NCBI GenBank assembly: GCA_035295745.1
Contig: DATGIL010000076.1
Location: forward strand, 1-64,000
Reading direction: 5' to 3'
DNA length: 64,000 nt
Source of the DNA: JAIQFL01 sp035295745
GTDB taxonomy: Bacteria > Acidobacteriota > Terriglobia > Bryobacterales > Bryobacteraceae
Positions 43,141 to 52,505 of this stretch are shown one piece after another (position 1 is the stretch's first letter; each line of letters opens with the position of its first letter). A model generated the notes under the pieces. The model was not told the origin of the DNA, did no database searches, and saw nothing but the letters and a program-made list of their open reading frames with translations. The position numbers were made by a program, and so were the translations under genes.

Positions 43141-44295
43141 ATGCCTCACGAGAGACCCTCGCGGACGATTTGCGCGACTGCCTTTGCCTTCGCGGCTTCT
43201 GCAGTCATAGGACCGTTGGCCGCAAATGCGCAGGCTCTGGGGCCGAAGACCGCCGAGCAGGAATATAAGAACATCACGGCATTAAAGGGCGTGCCCGCCG
43301 ATCAGCTCATGCCGGCGATGAATTTCATTTCCACTTCTCTCGGCGTGAGCTGCGAGTTTTGCCACACCATGGGCAAGTTCGAAGCCGACGACAAGGGGGC
43401 CAAGAAGACCGCCCGCGAGATGATGGCGATGCAGGCAATGATCAATAAGGAGAGCTTCGGCGGCCGCACGCAGGTGACGTGCTATTCGTGCCACCGCGGG
43501 TCGGCCCGTCCGGTCAACATGCCGCCGATCGAGGGGACAGCAACCACGCCCGCTACCATGACTCCTCCGGCTCCGCCGGCCGCTACGGCCTCGGCGCCGA
43601 CGGAGACAGTGGACTCGATTCTCGCCAAGTATATTGCCGCCGTGGGTGGCGCCGAAGCGATCGGTAAAGTCTCGACGCGGGTGATGAAGGGGGTGATGGC
43701 GGCAGGTGGAGTCACCACCAATATCGAGGTGTATACGAAGGCGCCGAACAAGCGGGTCACCATCGTGCACAATTCTCCGATCGGCACGGAAGGCGCGCCG
43801 GACACCGTCAAACGGACCAACGACCAGTACACGGCATACGACGGGAAAGCGGGCTGGATGGGCAGTTCGGGCAGACCAGTGCGGGACATGACCCCGCAGG
43901 AGTCGGAAGCCTCATCGCTGGACGCCGAGTTCTCGCTGGCGCTGCGGCTGAAGGAGATATTCCCGCAGTTGCGGCGTGGACGGCCGGAGCAGGTCCGGGG
44001 TATGCAATGCGAAGTGCTGAATGGTTCGGGACCGGGCAAGCCGGCGGTGCGGTTGTACTTCGATTCGAAGTCGGGGCTGCTGGTGCGGATGGTGCGGTAT
44101 GCCGATACGCCGGTGGGACGGATGCCGACGCAGATCGATTATGACGACTATCGGGCGATTGGGAGTGTCAAGGTGCCGTACCGGTGGACACTGGCTCGGA
44201 CGATGGGCAGCTTCATGATTCAGATCAACGAAGCGGCCGAGAACGTGCGCGTTGACGACGCGAAGTTCGTGAAGCCGGCGGGGAATGCGATGTAG
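43141..44295 (+). CDS. Di-haem c-type cytochrome, reaction-centre-cytochrome-like
   Basis: A 384-residue exported protein. Signal peptide 1-30. Haem-binding motifs CEFCH (71-75) and CYSCH (114-118) lie in a domain with FISTSLGVS and KTAREMMAMQAMINKESFGG, like the photosynthetic reaction-centre cytochrome c subunit family found in non-photosynthetic Acidobacteria. After a Pro/Thr linker (about 125-150) comes a C-terminal domain (155-384) that looks like a LolA-type or outer-membrane lipoprotein-sorting fold (VDSILAKYIAAVGGAEAIGK, YFDSKSGLLVRMVRYADTPV). It probably carries electrons in the periplasm. Divergent from the hydrolase gene. Confidence 0.82.
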   Translation: MPHERPSRTICATAFAFAASAVIGPLAANAQALGPKTAEQEYKNITALKGVPADQLMPAMNFISTSLGVSCEFCHTMGKFEADDKGAKKTAREMMAMQAMINKESFGGRTQVTCYSCHRGSARPVNMPPIEGTATTPATMTPPAPPAATASAPTETVDSILAKYIAAVGGAEAIGKVSTRVMKGVMAAGGVTTNIEVYTKAPNKRVTIVHNSPIGTEGAPDTVKRTNDQYTAYDGKAGWMGSSGRPVRDMTPQESEASSLDAEFSLALRLKEIFPQLRRGRPEQVRGMQCEVLNGSGPGKPAVRLYFDSKSGLLVRMVRYADTPVGRMPTQIDYDDYRAIGSVKVPYRWTLARTMGSFMIQINEAAENVRVDDAKFVKPAGNAM

Positions 44296-44407
44296 GTGCG
44301 GGGAGAAGAGTTCACCGCGAAGAGGCGAAGCCGCGCAGAAAAACGCGGAGGACTCCAGTTGGGAACTTTGGCCCAGCGTTCACCGCGCGGGTTTGGACCG
44401 AATCAGC

Positions 44408-45886
44408 TCACCAGATGTAGGTTCCGACTGCCCCGGGATTCAGCCGGATGTTGGCGATTTGGCCGTTATGCTGGACGGCGAACGAGCTGACCGACTGCGT
44501 GTCGTTGGCGACGATGAGAACGATTTTGCCGTCCGGCGCTTTGAATGCCACATTGGGCAGCGTCTGCGTGTTCTCGATCACGGCCATACGCTTCAGCCCG
44601 GGCCGCTCTTCGTCCTCAGTGAGCGCGACGGTCTGGTCGCCGCGACTGGTAGACGCGATCCGCACGGAACCAGGGCGCACGAACTTCGAGGCGTGGGCGA
44701 TGGTGTAGTAGGCGAGATTCAGTGAGACGGCGTCTTTGTCGATGGTGATGGCGCCTTGGCAAGTCGGGCAGCCGCCGTTATCGGTATGCGGCTTGTTCTC
44801 GGGGTCGGCGGCCAGGTTCCAGAGGATCACGTTGCGGCTCCAGTTTCGGGTGGTATCGACGATCATGCGTTTCACCGCGGGCGCGATCGCGATAGTCGGG
44901 CTGCCGGGCCTTTCGGTGATCATCTGCTCGGTAAAGTAGATGTTCTTGTCCGGCCGCGCCATGTGAACCTGGCTCATAGCGCCCATGTCGCCGCCGTAGT
45001 GGTGGAAGCCCGAGCCGTCGGCGAATCGTGAAATGACGGGATCGCTCAACAGGGCCAGCGGATAATCGGGCCGGTCGAGGTTGTGGTCGAACAAGACCAC
45101 CTTGGTCTTCAGGCCCGCCTGGGTGAACGCTGGATACAGATGGTCGCGCAGGAAGACCAGTTGCTGGTTGAGCTGCCACTGCATGCTGGGCGTGTTCTTG
45201 GAGTTCAGCGGCTCATTCTGGATCGTGATGGCGTCGATGGCGACGCCTTCTTTCTGCATCGCCTCGAGATATCGGACCAGATAGAGCGCGTAGGAGGGAT
45301 AGTATTCCTCTTTGAGCGCGCCGCCGCGAACATTGTTGTTGGTTTTCATCCACGCCGGAGCAGACCAGGGCGACCCGAGGATTTTGATGCCGGGCGCGAG
45401 CGCGAGGATCTCTTTGAGGATTGGGAGCACATGCTTCCTGTCCTCGCCGAGGTCGAACTTCGCAAGGGTCGGGTCCGTCTCCCCGGCCGGCAGATCGTCA
45501 TAAGAGTAGACCACGCTGTTGAGATCCGAGGCCCCGATGGTCACACGCAGGTAGCTGACTCCCAGATTGTTGCCGTCGGAGGCGAAGATCTGCCGCAGGA
45601 TGCGGGCGCGAGCGTCAGGGGTCATTTGCATGAGCAACTCGGCGCTCCCGCCGGTGAGCGCGTAGCCGAAGCCATCGATCGACTGCATCTGCTGCGCCGG
45701 ATCGATCACGATGACCGGTCCGCGTGCGGCGGAGTTGCGAAACGCGATCGTCTCCGCAGCCTTTTGGAATAGGAAAGAGCGGTCCGGGTTGGTCACCCAG
45801 GCTTCGATTTGGGTCTGGGCAATCAGGAGACCGGCGTGGGCAACGAGGAACGCGATCCAAGTTGCCCTGAGCATTCGATTGAACAC
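44408..45886 (-). CDS. Glycoside hydrolase family 30 enzyme
   Basis: A 492-residue exported enzyme (signal about residues 1-23). It has the GH30 TIM-barrel landmarks: IDGFGYALTGGSAELL, YLRVTIGASDLN, ILGSPWSAPAWMKTNNNV, the acid/base Glu225 in TIQNEPLNSK, VVLFDHNLDRP and the nucleophile Glu320 in IYFTEQM. The C-terminus forms the side beta-sandwich (MAVIENTQTLPNV, VGTYIW). Family members hydrolyse glucosylceramide-like beta-glucosides, beta-1,6-glucans or xylans; the exact substrate is not readable. It is followed by the convergent cytochrome gene. Confidence 0.88.
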   Translation of the reverse strand: MFNRMLRATWIAFLVAHAGLLIAQTQIEAWVTNPDRSFLFQKAAETIAFRNSAARGPVIVIDPAQQMQSIDGFGYALTGGSAELLMQMTPDARARILRQIFASDGNNLGVSYLRVTIGASDLNSVVYSYDDLPAGETDPTLAKFDLGEDRKHVLPILKEILALAPGIKILGSPWSAPAWMKTNNNVRGGALKEEYYPSYALYLVRYLEAMQKEGVAIDAITIQNEPLNSKNTPSMQWQLNQQLVFLRDHLYPAFTQAGLKTKVVLFDHNLDRPDYPLALLSDPVISRFADGSGFHHYGGDMGAMSQVHMARPDKNIYFTEQMITERPGSPTIAIAPAVKRMIVDTTRNWSRNVILWNLAADPENKPHTDNGGCPTCQGAITIDKDAVSLNLAYYTIAHASKFVRPGSVRIASTSRGDQTVALTEDEERPGLKRMAVIENTQTLPNVAFKAPDGKIVLIVANDTQSVSSFAVQHNGQIANIRLNPGAVGTYIW

Positions 45887-45935
45887 GGAGAGTACCGAAC
45901 GCCATCATAACGCCCGGCACTCGTTCCGTTCGTCA

Positions 45936-47948
45936 TTAGCGGCCCGCTGTGAACCGTAGCTCGATTTGGGTATCGGTTTCGATCGCCTGTCCATCGACCC
46001 TTGCCGGGCGGTAAACCCACTGCTTCACTGCCTCCAGTGCGGCCGGCACGAGTTCCGCGGGACCGTCCGTTACGCGGATGTTGGACAATCTTCCGTCCAT
46101 GCCGACTCTCGCCTGGAATATCACGGTTCCTCCGAGGCCCTGCAAATCCCCGCCAGGATGGATGGGTTCTTTGCGGAAGATCAGGGCCGCCGGCTCAAAC
46201 GCTCCGGCGGGCGGCGCCGATGATGGTGGCGTCGCCAGCGGTGGCTGTCCCGCAAAATTCACGAAGACCTGGGATTGCGATTCCACGGCAGTCCCGTTGA
46301 GCAGCGTAGGTTTATATCTCCACTGAAGGACTGCGTCCTCGGCTGCCTTCGCCAGCAGGGGGTCCCCGCGTAGCGTGCGAGCCGTCTTCACGTGTCCGTC
46401 CGAGGCGATGGTGACCACCAACTCGACAATGCCCTTGGTTCCAGCCCGCCTGGCTTCTTCGGGATAGACCGGATCTCTCTTCGAAATGAGAACGGCCTGC
46501 TGGATGCCGGCCGCTGAGGGTGCCGGCGAATCGCTTCCCGGGAAGTCAACCGTCGCGAGGGTCTGGGTCTCCGCAGGCTGCGGGGGATAGGTCCACTGCA
46601 TCACTGCCGAGACTGCCGCCCTTTGCAGCATCGGAGGGCCATGTATCACCTTGACGTCGGTGACGTGGCCATCCTTCGCAACGGTCGCGATCAGTTCTAC
46701 CATCCCGTGGGCGCCGGTCTCTCGTGCCAGGCGCGGATACTCGGGAGACACGCGTGTCACAGGAGTCAAGGCGGCAAGGGCCACGGCGCCCGGTGCAGAA
46801 GTTTGGTCGGTTACTGACGTCTGGGTTGCCACGGAATTTGGCGGGGCAGCACTGGGCGATGTTGCCCGCGACCGTTGAGCCACGATGTACTGCTCCACGA
46901 CCTGATCAGTCTTTGGCGCACTTTGTGCCGTATAGCTGGGAGTGGGGGCTGTCGGCTCGGGTTGGCTCGCTGGAGGCGCTACCGTCTTCTCCTGCGTCAT
47001 TGGCTGTGCTAGCGCCACCGCGGGGGCCACTTCGAGCACGGCCGCCGCATACGCTACCGGCAGGCTGCACGCCAGCAGCACGGCGCACCACGGGCGGCTC
47101 AGCCCCGCCGGAATCTGTCGCGTCTCATCCAGAATTCGATCGATCCTCATATGCACCTCGGTTGTTTTTGCCATCGCCATTGCTTCCCATACCGTGCGGC
47201 CTCGACTGGAACTCACAGCCGCAGCCATGTCCAACAAAACCTCCGCATACTGCGCGCGGCTGACTGTCTCGAGCAAAGCGGCATCATCCGCGGCGTGCTC
47301 CGCCAGCGATCCCAGGATCCGCTCCAGCCACCACGCCAACGGATGAAACCAGAAGAGGCTCCGATTGATCGCAGCGACTCCGGCAATCGCCCAGTCGGCG
47401 CGACGCACGTGGCAACGTTCGTGGGCCAGAACGACTTCCAGCTTGGTTTCGTCCCAGTCGCGCCAAGTGGGTGGCAGCAAAATCTTCGGACGCAGCCAGC
47501 CCACCGTCATCGGTACTGAAATCCAGCTCGACTCGCAGATTTCGCCGTCGACGGGCCGTGCCTCGCGCAGCAACCTCCTCGTGAACGCGTAGCCATACGC
47601 GAGGCGAAGGAGAGAAATCAGCGCACCTGCTCCGTACACGAAGGCCAACATCACGTGCCACGAGGGCACGGACTGAGCCACCACTACGGCCGGCATCGGA
47701 ACCGCTGGAGCCGTATCCACCACGACTGCACCCGGGCCGTTGGCCATCACGGAAGCAGCAGGCAAGACGCGGACAGGAATCGACGGCAGGACCGGCGCCA
47801 GTGCCAGGTACAACAACATGCACACCGTCACCGCGGTCCAGGCCGCATGCCGTGCCGCCGCGGCTTTTACCTGTCCGATGCCCAACACCGCACCAGCGAT
47901 CGCTGCAGGAATCAGTACCCGCAGGGAAACGCTCAATAGCAGTTCCAT
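45936..47948 (-). CDS. BlaR1-like M56 peptidase with three TonB C-terminal domains
   Basis: A 670-residue membrane protein. Hydrophobic segments lie at about 7-29, 38-57 and 97-117; the M56 motif HERCH (176-180, HExxH) follows in KLEVVLAHERCHVRRADW, with a later Glu in SLAEHAADDAALL as third ligand. After another transmembrane segment (about 285-305) and a Pro/Thr linker come three TonB-C-like domains: EYPRLARETGAHGMVELIA, YPEEARRAGTKGIVELVVT and HPGGDLQGLGGTVIFQARV. BlaR1 proteins sense beta-lactams and cut the BlaI repressor; no BlaI is adjacent, so the signal here is open. TonB domains may contact outer-membrane receptors. Confidence 0.85.
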   Translation of the reverse strand: MELLLSVSLRVLIPAAIAGAVLGIGQVKAAAARHAAWTAVTVCMLLYLALAPVLPSIPVRVLPAASVMANGPGAVVVDTAPAVPMPAVVVAQSVPSWHVMLAFVYGAGALISLLRLAYGYAFTRRLLREARPVDGEICESSWISVPMTVGWLRPKILLPPTWRDWDETKLEVVLAHERCHVRRADWAIAGVAAINRSLFWFHPLAWWLERILGSLAEHAADDAALLETVSRAQYAEVLLDMAAAVSSSRGRTVWEAMAMAKTTEVHMRIDRILDETRQIPAGLSRPWCAVLLACSLPVAYAAAVLEVAPAVALAQPMTQEKTVAPPASQPEPTAPTPSYTAQSAPKTDQVVEQYIVAQRSRATSPSAAPPNSVATQTSVTDQTSAPGAVALAALTPVTRVSPEYPRLARETGAHGMVELIATVAKDGHVTDVKVIHGPPMLQRAAVSAVMQWTYPPQPAETQTLATVDFPGSDSPAPSAAGIQQAVLISKRDPVYPEEARRAGTKGIVELVVTIASDGHVKTARTLRGDPLLAKAAEDAVLQWRYKPTLLNGTAVESQSQVFVNFAGQPPLATPPSSAPPAGAFEPAALIFRKEPIHPGGDLQGLGGTVIFQARVGMDGRLSNIRVTDGPAELVPAALEAVKQWVYRPARVDGQAIETDTQIELRFTAGR

Positions 47949-48442
47949 CTCACGCCTCCTCCCGCCGGGAGAGTTTGGCGTACCGCCTCGCCGTTGCCGA
48001 GGTGCGCTCCCACCGCAGGAGAACCCAGGTGTTCGAGGCCCCTCAGCGGCTTTAAAGCTGTTCTCCCGCTAAACATGGTAGCGCTACGAAATGTAGCGAC
48101 CGAGTAGCGGGTGGAACAAGTCGTCTTTGGTTAGCAGTATTCCCCGGGCCGCCCGCTGATACGGGGCGAAGGGAAGCCGCACGTTTTTTCGGTCCACGAC
48201 TTCAACGACGACGGCGCGCAACCAGGGCCTCTTTCAGACGCAGCTTACCTCGGCATCACCGCAGCGTTCTGCATCACTCTTTTTGGAGCGTTGCGGTTTG
48301 AGCGCCCATTCTGCAAACCGGCAATCCTGGCGGGGAGACGCGCAAAATGACGCCGTTCACTGACTCCCGCGTGTGCCAGCTTCCATGACACCATCTATCG
48401 GCCACAACACAGCACTCCGCACCCTGGTAACCTTGTAGCCAA
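47949..48442. other. Upstream region of the M56 gene
   Basis: About 490 bp without a supported gene. I looked for a BlaI/MecI-type winged-helix gene on the minus strand and found none. It contains the palindrome at 48082-48098. Confidence 0.45.
48082..48098. promoter_or_regulatory. Candidate operator, inverted repeat CGCTAC-N5-GTAGCG
   Basis: A perfect 6-bp inverted repeat with a 5-nt spacer (CGCTACgaaatGTAGCG), about 134 bp upstream of the M56 gene start. Its inner TAC/GTA steps resemble the half-sites of BlaI/MecI-type repressors. No repressor gene is next to it, and a chance palindrome of this size is possible. Confidence 0.3.
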
Positions 48443-48886
48443 GTGCTCTCGCTACGCGGAATTATGGCAAGGACCGAGATCACCGAACCTAGATATCGGT
48501 GTTGGATCCCCTCGGTGCTTTCGACCAATCAAGCGCCGATGGATATCGCATCCGAGGACTGTCCGACCAACGAACCCGCCCCCGAAACCTCAGTATGCGA
48601 GCGGAGTGGTTCGCGGTTCCCGTTCGCGCCAAAGCCGGACGACATTGCGCTCCTGATCGAGGTGGCTGACGCCTTAGACTACGACGTTTCGATAAACGGT
48701 GGTTTGTACGCGATGGCGGGGATCATCGAGTATGGAGTTCCCGACCCTGGCGGGCGCCGATCGCATCGCAATCCTCCTGAAGGAAAATACCGCTCGATTC
48801 CCGCGTATGACGGGCACGAGGACGTGGCGTCCTTGGCCGAGGCGAATCCGGCATTTCGCATAGGAGAGGTGTTCCCTCCGAAATAG
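48443..48886 (+). CDS. Doubtful hypothetical protein
   Basis: A 147-residue open frame. The second half has acceptable composition (PDDIALLIEVADALDYDVSI, EDVASLAEANPAFRIGEVF), the first half is less convincing. No motif and no clear ribosome site. It ends 22 bp before the next gene, which is compatible with co-transcription. Could be non-coding. Confidence 0.3.
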   Translation: MLSLRGIMARTEITEPRYRCWIPSVLSTNQAPMDIASEDCPTNEPAPETSVCERSGSRFPFAPKPDDIALLIEVADALDYDVSINGGLYAMAGIIEYGVPDPGGRRSHRNPPEGKYRSIPAYDGHEDVASLAEANPAFRIGEVFPPK

Positions 48887-48908
48887 ATCAACGTACCGAG
48901 GTTTCCAT

Positions 48909-51626
48909 ATGAGGCGTCTGCTCATGCTCGCATTCGGCGTCATCTCGATCCTGAGCGCTCAGTATCCGCCGGAAACACAATGGCGCCGCATCGTGACGCC
49001 GCACTTTGAAATTGTCTTTCCTCGCGAAATCGAAGCCGACGCGCAACGCGCCGCCAATACACTCGAAACCCTTTATGGCCCCCTCACGGCATCGCTCGGC
49101 ACCCATTTCAAACGCACCACCATCGTGCTGGCCAACCAACGCGTGACCCGATACGTTGGAGGCTCCGTCTCTCTGTTTCCCCGCATGGCGACCTTCAACA
49201 CCATGCCGTCGCAAGGTTTCTGGGGCACCAACGATTGGCTCACCACCCTGGTAGTCGACGAAGGGCGACATTTGGCACAACTCGCCAAGATGAACGAAGG
49301 ATTCGGCAAGATCGCGAGCACGATGTTCGGCGAATCGGGCCTGGCCTCGGTCTTCGGCTGGACTCTCCCAGAGTGGTGGGTCCAGGGTGATGCCCGGGTG
49401 GCCGAGAGCACGCTGTTGCGCGGCGGCGTGGGGCAGTTCGCATCCTCCGAAGCGACCGAGCGCGCGCTGCTTCTCTCCGGCCAGCACTACTCGTATATGA
49501 AGGCGATTCACGGCTCGTACCGCGACATGGTGGCGGACCCCGCTGAACTCGGATCGTTTCTGGTGAGTCACGTCGAGCGCACAAGCGGTTCCGACGTGTG
49601 GAACCGCGTCCTCTCGCGTACCGCCAACAACTCCTGGGATCCCTTCGCGCTTTCGTTCGCCCTGAAGAAGGAGACGGGCCGCGGCATCGGAGAGACCTAC
49701 GCTGAAACGGTCTCGGAACTCGGCGAATTATGGAAGACCAAGTCCGACACGATGCAGTTCAGCCAGCCCCACATCGTCAACATCGCGCCCAAGCGCGTCG
49801 CCACAGGTTACTACCAACCCGTCTACGAGGCCGATGGCAGCGTGCTGGCGCAGAAGACCGGTCTCGACACCTTTCCCGTGGAGATGGTCCGGATCCATCC
49901 CGATGGACACGAGGAGAAGCTCTTTTCGATGACGCCCTCGGTGGTCGCATCCAATCGCACCTCTGTGGTGAACGGGCACATGGTGTTCGACGAGTACGTG
50001 CCTGACTTGCGCTGGCAGCGTGGATACTCCGAGATTGTGATCCGCGACATCGCCACAGGCCACACGCACAAGCTCACACACCGCACGCGATTCATGAATC
50101 CAGCATTATCGCCTGACGGTACGCGTGTCGCAGTGGTGGAATTTCTGCCGGATCGCCGCTGCTCGCTGGTGATTTTGGATTCGACGACCGGGCGCGAGTT
50201 ACGCCGCCTGCCGTCGCCGGGCAACGACATGGTCTACTCGCCGGTGTGGTCCGCGGATGGCGGCCGAATCGCCATCATCACGCAGAGTGCCGCCGGCCGC
50301 GCGCTCCAGGTAGCCGATCTCGAGGCGGGCACGTTCCATGAGGCGATCCCACACGTCAATGAGGAACTGGCCAATCCGGTGTTCTGGGGAGACTATCTGC
50401 TATACAAGTCTTCTTACGATGGCACGGTTAATATCTACGCCGTGAAGGTCGATACGGGAGAGCGATTCCGCGTGACGGAATCGAAGTTCGGCGCCAACTA
50501 CCCTGCAATTTCGCCGGATGGCACGAAGCTGCTGTACAGCGATTTCACCAGCCAGGGATACAACCTCGCGGAGTTGCCCCTTGACCCTTCCACCTGGGCG
50601 CCTCTCGACACGGCGGGTAGTCACCGAATCGCCTACCACGGCCCATTCAAGGACTGGAGCGCGGGCGTCCCCACGACGCCCTATCCGGTGCAGGCCTATC
50701 ATCCATCGCTGCATCTCTTCGATTTCCATTCGTGGGGCTTCACCGGTGACGGTCCGAACATCGGCTTCGGCGTCTATTCGAACGACAAAATGGGCCTTCT
50801 CCGCATGAACACTTCGATCCTTTACAACACCAACGAGGGCACCCCGGGATTCGAAACCGGATTCAGCTACAGCCGCTTCTTCCCCGTGCTGGACGCCAGT
50901 TTCAGCGAACTCGGCCGCCATGTGGAATTCGCGACCGGCACCCAGGATTGGACCGAGCGCACGGTCACGGCGGGATTCCACATTCCGCTCAATCTGTCGC
51001 GCCGCGCGTACTTCACGGGTGTGAGTGCGGGCGTTTACGTGCAGTCGATCCACTTATTGGGAGGCGGACTGGACCCGCTCACCTATACTCTGGGCTTCTC
51101 GCGAGCCCGCCAGGAGAGCGCGCGCGACCTGGCTCCGCCGTGGGGACAGGCTTTCCATTTCACCTATCGCGAGACGCCCTGGCCGGGCACGTTCAGCGGT
51201 AACTTCCTTTCGGGTGGCGGCAAGATGGTGGTGCCCGGGTTGGCACGCCACCATAGTCTTCGATTCGAGGGTGGCTACGAGCGGAATAGCGGGACCTACT
51301 TCTTCTCCAGCCAGGTGCAGTTCCCGCGGGGCTACACCGCCGTGACGGGGTCGAAATTCACCAAGATGTCCACCAGTTACGCGCTTCCGTTGTTCTATCC
51401 GGATTGGGCTGTGGGACATTTGCTCTACATGAAACGAATGTCGGCCAACGCATTTTACGATTACGGCAAGGTGGACCAGCGGCAATACCGCTCCACAGGA
51501 ATGGAGTTGTTGTTCGACCTGAATTTTCTGCACTTTCCGGAGACGCTTCGTGGCGGGGTCCGGTATGCCCATCGGTTCGACCTCCACGATGCTCGCATTC
51601 GCCCGTTCATTGCGTTCAACTGGTAG
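48909..51626 (+). CDS. Exported propeller/outer-membrane-barrel protein with a decayed metallopeptidase domain
   Basis: A 905-residue protein with signal peptide MRRLLMLAFGVISILSAQ. Residues 20-270 look like a gluzincin-type peptidase domain (TPHFEIVFPREIEADAQRAA), but where HExxH is expected the sequence is VVDEGRHLAQ, with Asp in place of the first His, and the third-ligand region reads LPEWWVQGDARVAES without the usual Glu. Residues 290-620 are TolB-like WD40 repeats (NPALSPDGTRVAVVEF, PAISPDGTKLLYSDF). The last ~280 residues are a beta-barrel ending in RPFIAFNW, a typical outer-membrane C-terminal signal. It is likely a surface pseudoenzyme or binding protein. Confidence 0.75.
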   Translation: MRRLLMLAFGVISILSAQYPPETQWRRIVTPHFEIVFPREIEADAQRAANTLETLYGPLTASLGTHFKRTTIVLANQRVTRYVGGSVSLFPRMATFNTMPSQGFWGTNDWLTTLVVDEGRHLAQLAKMNEGFGKIASTMFGESGLASVFGWTLPEWWVQGDARVAESTLLRGGVGQFASSEATERALLLSGQHYSYMKAIHGSYRDMVADPAELGSFLVSHVERTSGSDVWNRVLSRTANNSWDPFALSFALKKETGRGIGETYAETVSELGELWKTKSDTMQFSQPHIVNIAPKRVATGYYQPVYEADGSVLAQKTGLDTFPVEMVRIHPDGHEEKLFSMTPSVVASNRTSVVNGHMVFDEYVPDLRWQRGYSEIVIRDIATGHTHKLTHRTRFMNPALSPDGTRVAVVEFLPDRRCSLVILDSTTGRELRRLPSPGNDMVYSPVWSADGGRIAIITQSAAGRALQVADLEAGTFHEAIPHVNEELANPVFWGDYLLYKSSYDGTVNIYAVKVDTGERFRVTESKFGANYPAISPDGTKLLYSDFTSQGYNLAELPLDPSTWAPLDTAGSHRIAYHGPFKDWSAGVPTTPYPVQAYHPSLHLFDFHSWGFTGDGPNIGFGVYSNDKMGLLRMNTSILYNTNEGTPGFETGFSYSRFFPVLDASFSELGRHVEFATGTQDWTERTVTAGFHIPLNLSRRAYFTGVSAGVYVQSIHLLGGGLDPLTYTLGFSRARQESARDLAPPWGQAFHFTYRETPWPGTFSGNFLSGGGKMVVPGLARHHSLRFEGGYERNSGTYFFSSQVQFPRGYTAVTGSKFTKMSTSYALPLFYPDWAVGHLLYMKRMSANAFYDYGKVDQRQYRSTGMELLFDLNFLHFPETLRGGVRYAHRFDLHDARIRPFIAFNW

Positions 51627-51649
51627 TGTCTTGGAACTTTGGGGGGCAT

Positions 51650-52192
51650 ATGACTTTGACTCGCATCACGATGTTCTCCGGCTTCTGCGCCGCGATGATC
51701 TTCGCGAAGACAGCCTATCCCTGCTCTGTAGTGCAGATCGGAGCAGGTCCTGACATCGTACGTGATGCCGCGGCGATTGTCCGGGCCACCGCGGTAGAGT
51801 ACGCCGTTCCACCAGGCGACCCCAGCATTGTTACCACAGGAGTGCCAGACTCGCGGATTCGCTTCCAGGTAGTTGAGACCATTCGCGGGACGGCGATCGC
51901 CAGCGTGACTCTGCCGGGATATCTGGTGGAGCAGGACGATTTCAACGATCGGCAGCCGCCCTATACCTTTGTGCGGCCTAATGGCAGAAGGGGCAGTTGC
52001 TACGCCAACTCTTATCGCCGGGGTGCGCAGTTTCTCCTCTTTCTTCAGAAGGACAAGAGCGGCGACTTCACCGTGAACTGGAGCGCCCTGAGCCCGGTGA
52101 ACGAGCAACTCCACTCGCCGGACGACCCCTGGCTCCTCTGGGTGCGGGAACAGGCGCGCAAGATCGAGAAGGCGCCTGCCAAACCAAAGTGA
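51650..52192 (+). CDS. Exported hypothetical protein
   Basis: A 180-residue protein from ATG 51650. Residues 1-24 form a signal peptide ending at a Cys (ITMFSGFCAAMIFAKTAYPC). The body is beta-rich (IVRATAVEYAVPPGDP, IRFQVVETIRGTAIASVTLP, GAQFLLFLQKDKSGDFTVNW), a pattern seen in small exported proteins of Acidobacteria and Planctomycetes. No catalytic motif. It follows the barrel protein gene by 23 bp and may be co-transcribed. Confidence 0.68.
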   Translation: MTLTRITMFSGFCAAMIFAKTAYPCSVVQIGAGPDIVRDAAAIVRATAVEYAVPPGDPSIVTTGVPDSRIRFQVVETIRGTAIASVTLPGYLVEQDDFNDRQPPYTFVRPNGRRGSCYANSYRRGAQFLLFLQKDKSGDFTVNWSALSPVNEQLHSPDDPWLLWVREQARKIEKAPAKPK

Positions 52193-52505
52193 GCCTCGAC
52201 GAGCGCTTTGCCGATACAACGAAAATGTTCGACAGAGCGAAATACTGTGGCGCAAACACTCCTGTTTGCCGCGTCGAGACTCCTCTCGACGCTTTTCGGG
52301 TGGCAAGCAAATCTGGTGAATGAGGTGAGTGTGTCCAGCGTACCTGGTGCACAAAAAGTCTCGACAAAAGTGTCGAGACGGCAAACACGAGTGTTTGCGC
52401 CACCTCGATTCGTTGCTCACCCACAAAGCCCTTCAATTCGGCGATCTGCTGGATGCCCGCGCATCGGCTCGGCCTGCGAATACCTGCTGGTATCATGAAA
52501 TCCAT
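52193..52505. repeat. MITE/BIME-like palindromic element between genes
   Basis: The arms at 52247-52280 and 52370-52403 are inverted 34-bp repeats that match at about 29 positions (outer part GTGGCGCAAACACTC). Inside are two further perfect hairpins: GTCGAGA-N4-TCTCGAC (52273-52290) and GTCTCGACA-N4-TGTCGAGAC (52359-52380). There is no open frame. The element fills the gap before the homoserine dehydrogenase gene and could fold in RNA or be a non-autonomous mobile element. Confidence 0.82.

Noticed and set aside
47949..48060. Possible end of a small upstream gene before the M56 start (frame ending ...AKLSRREEA)
   Set aside because: The short frame has no start or motif and does not look like BlaI; the region is too short for the repressor.
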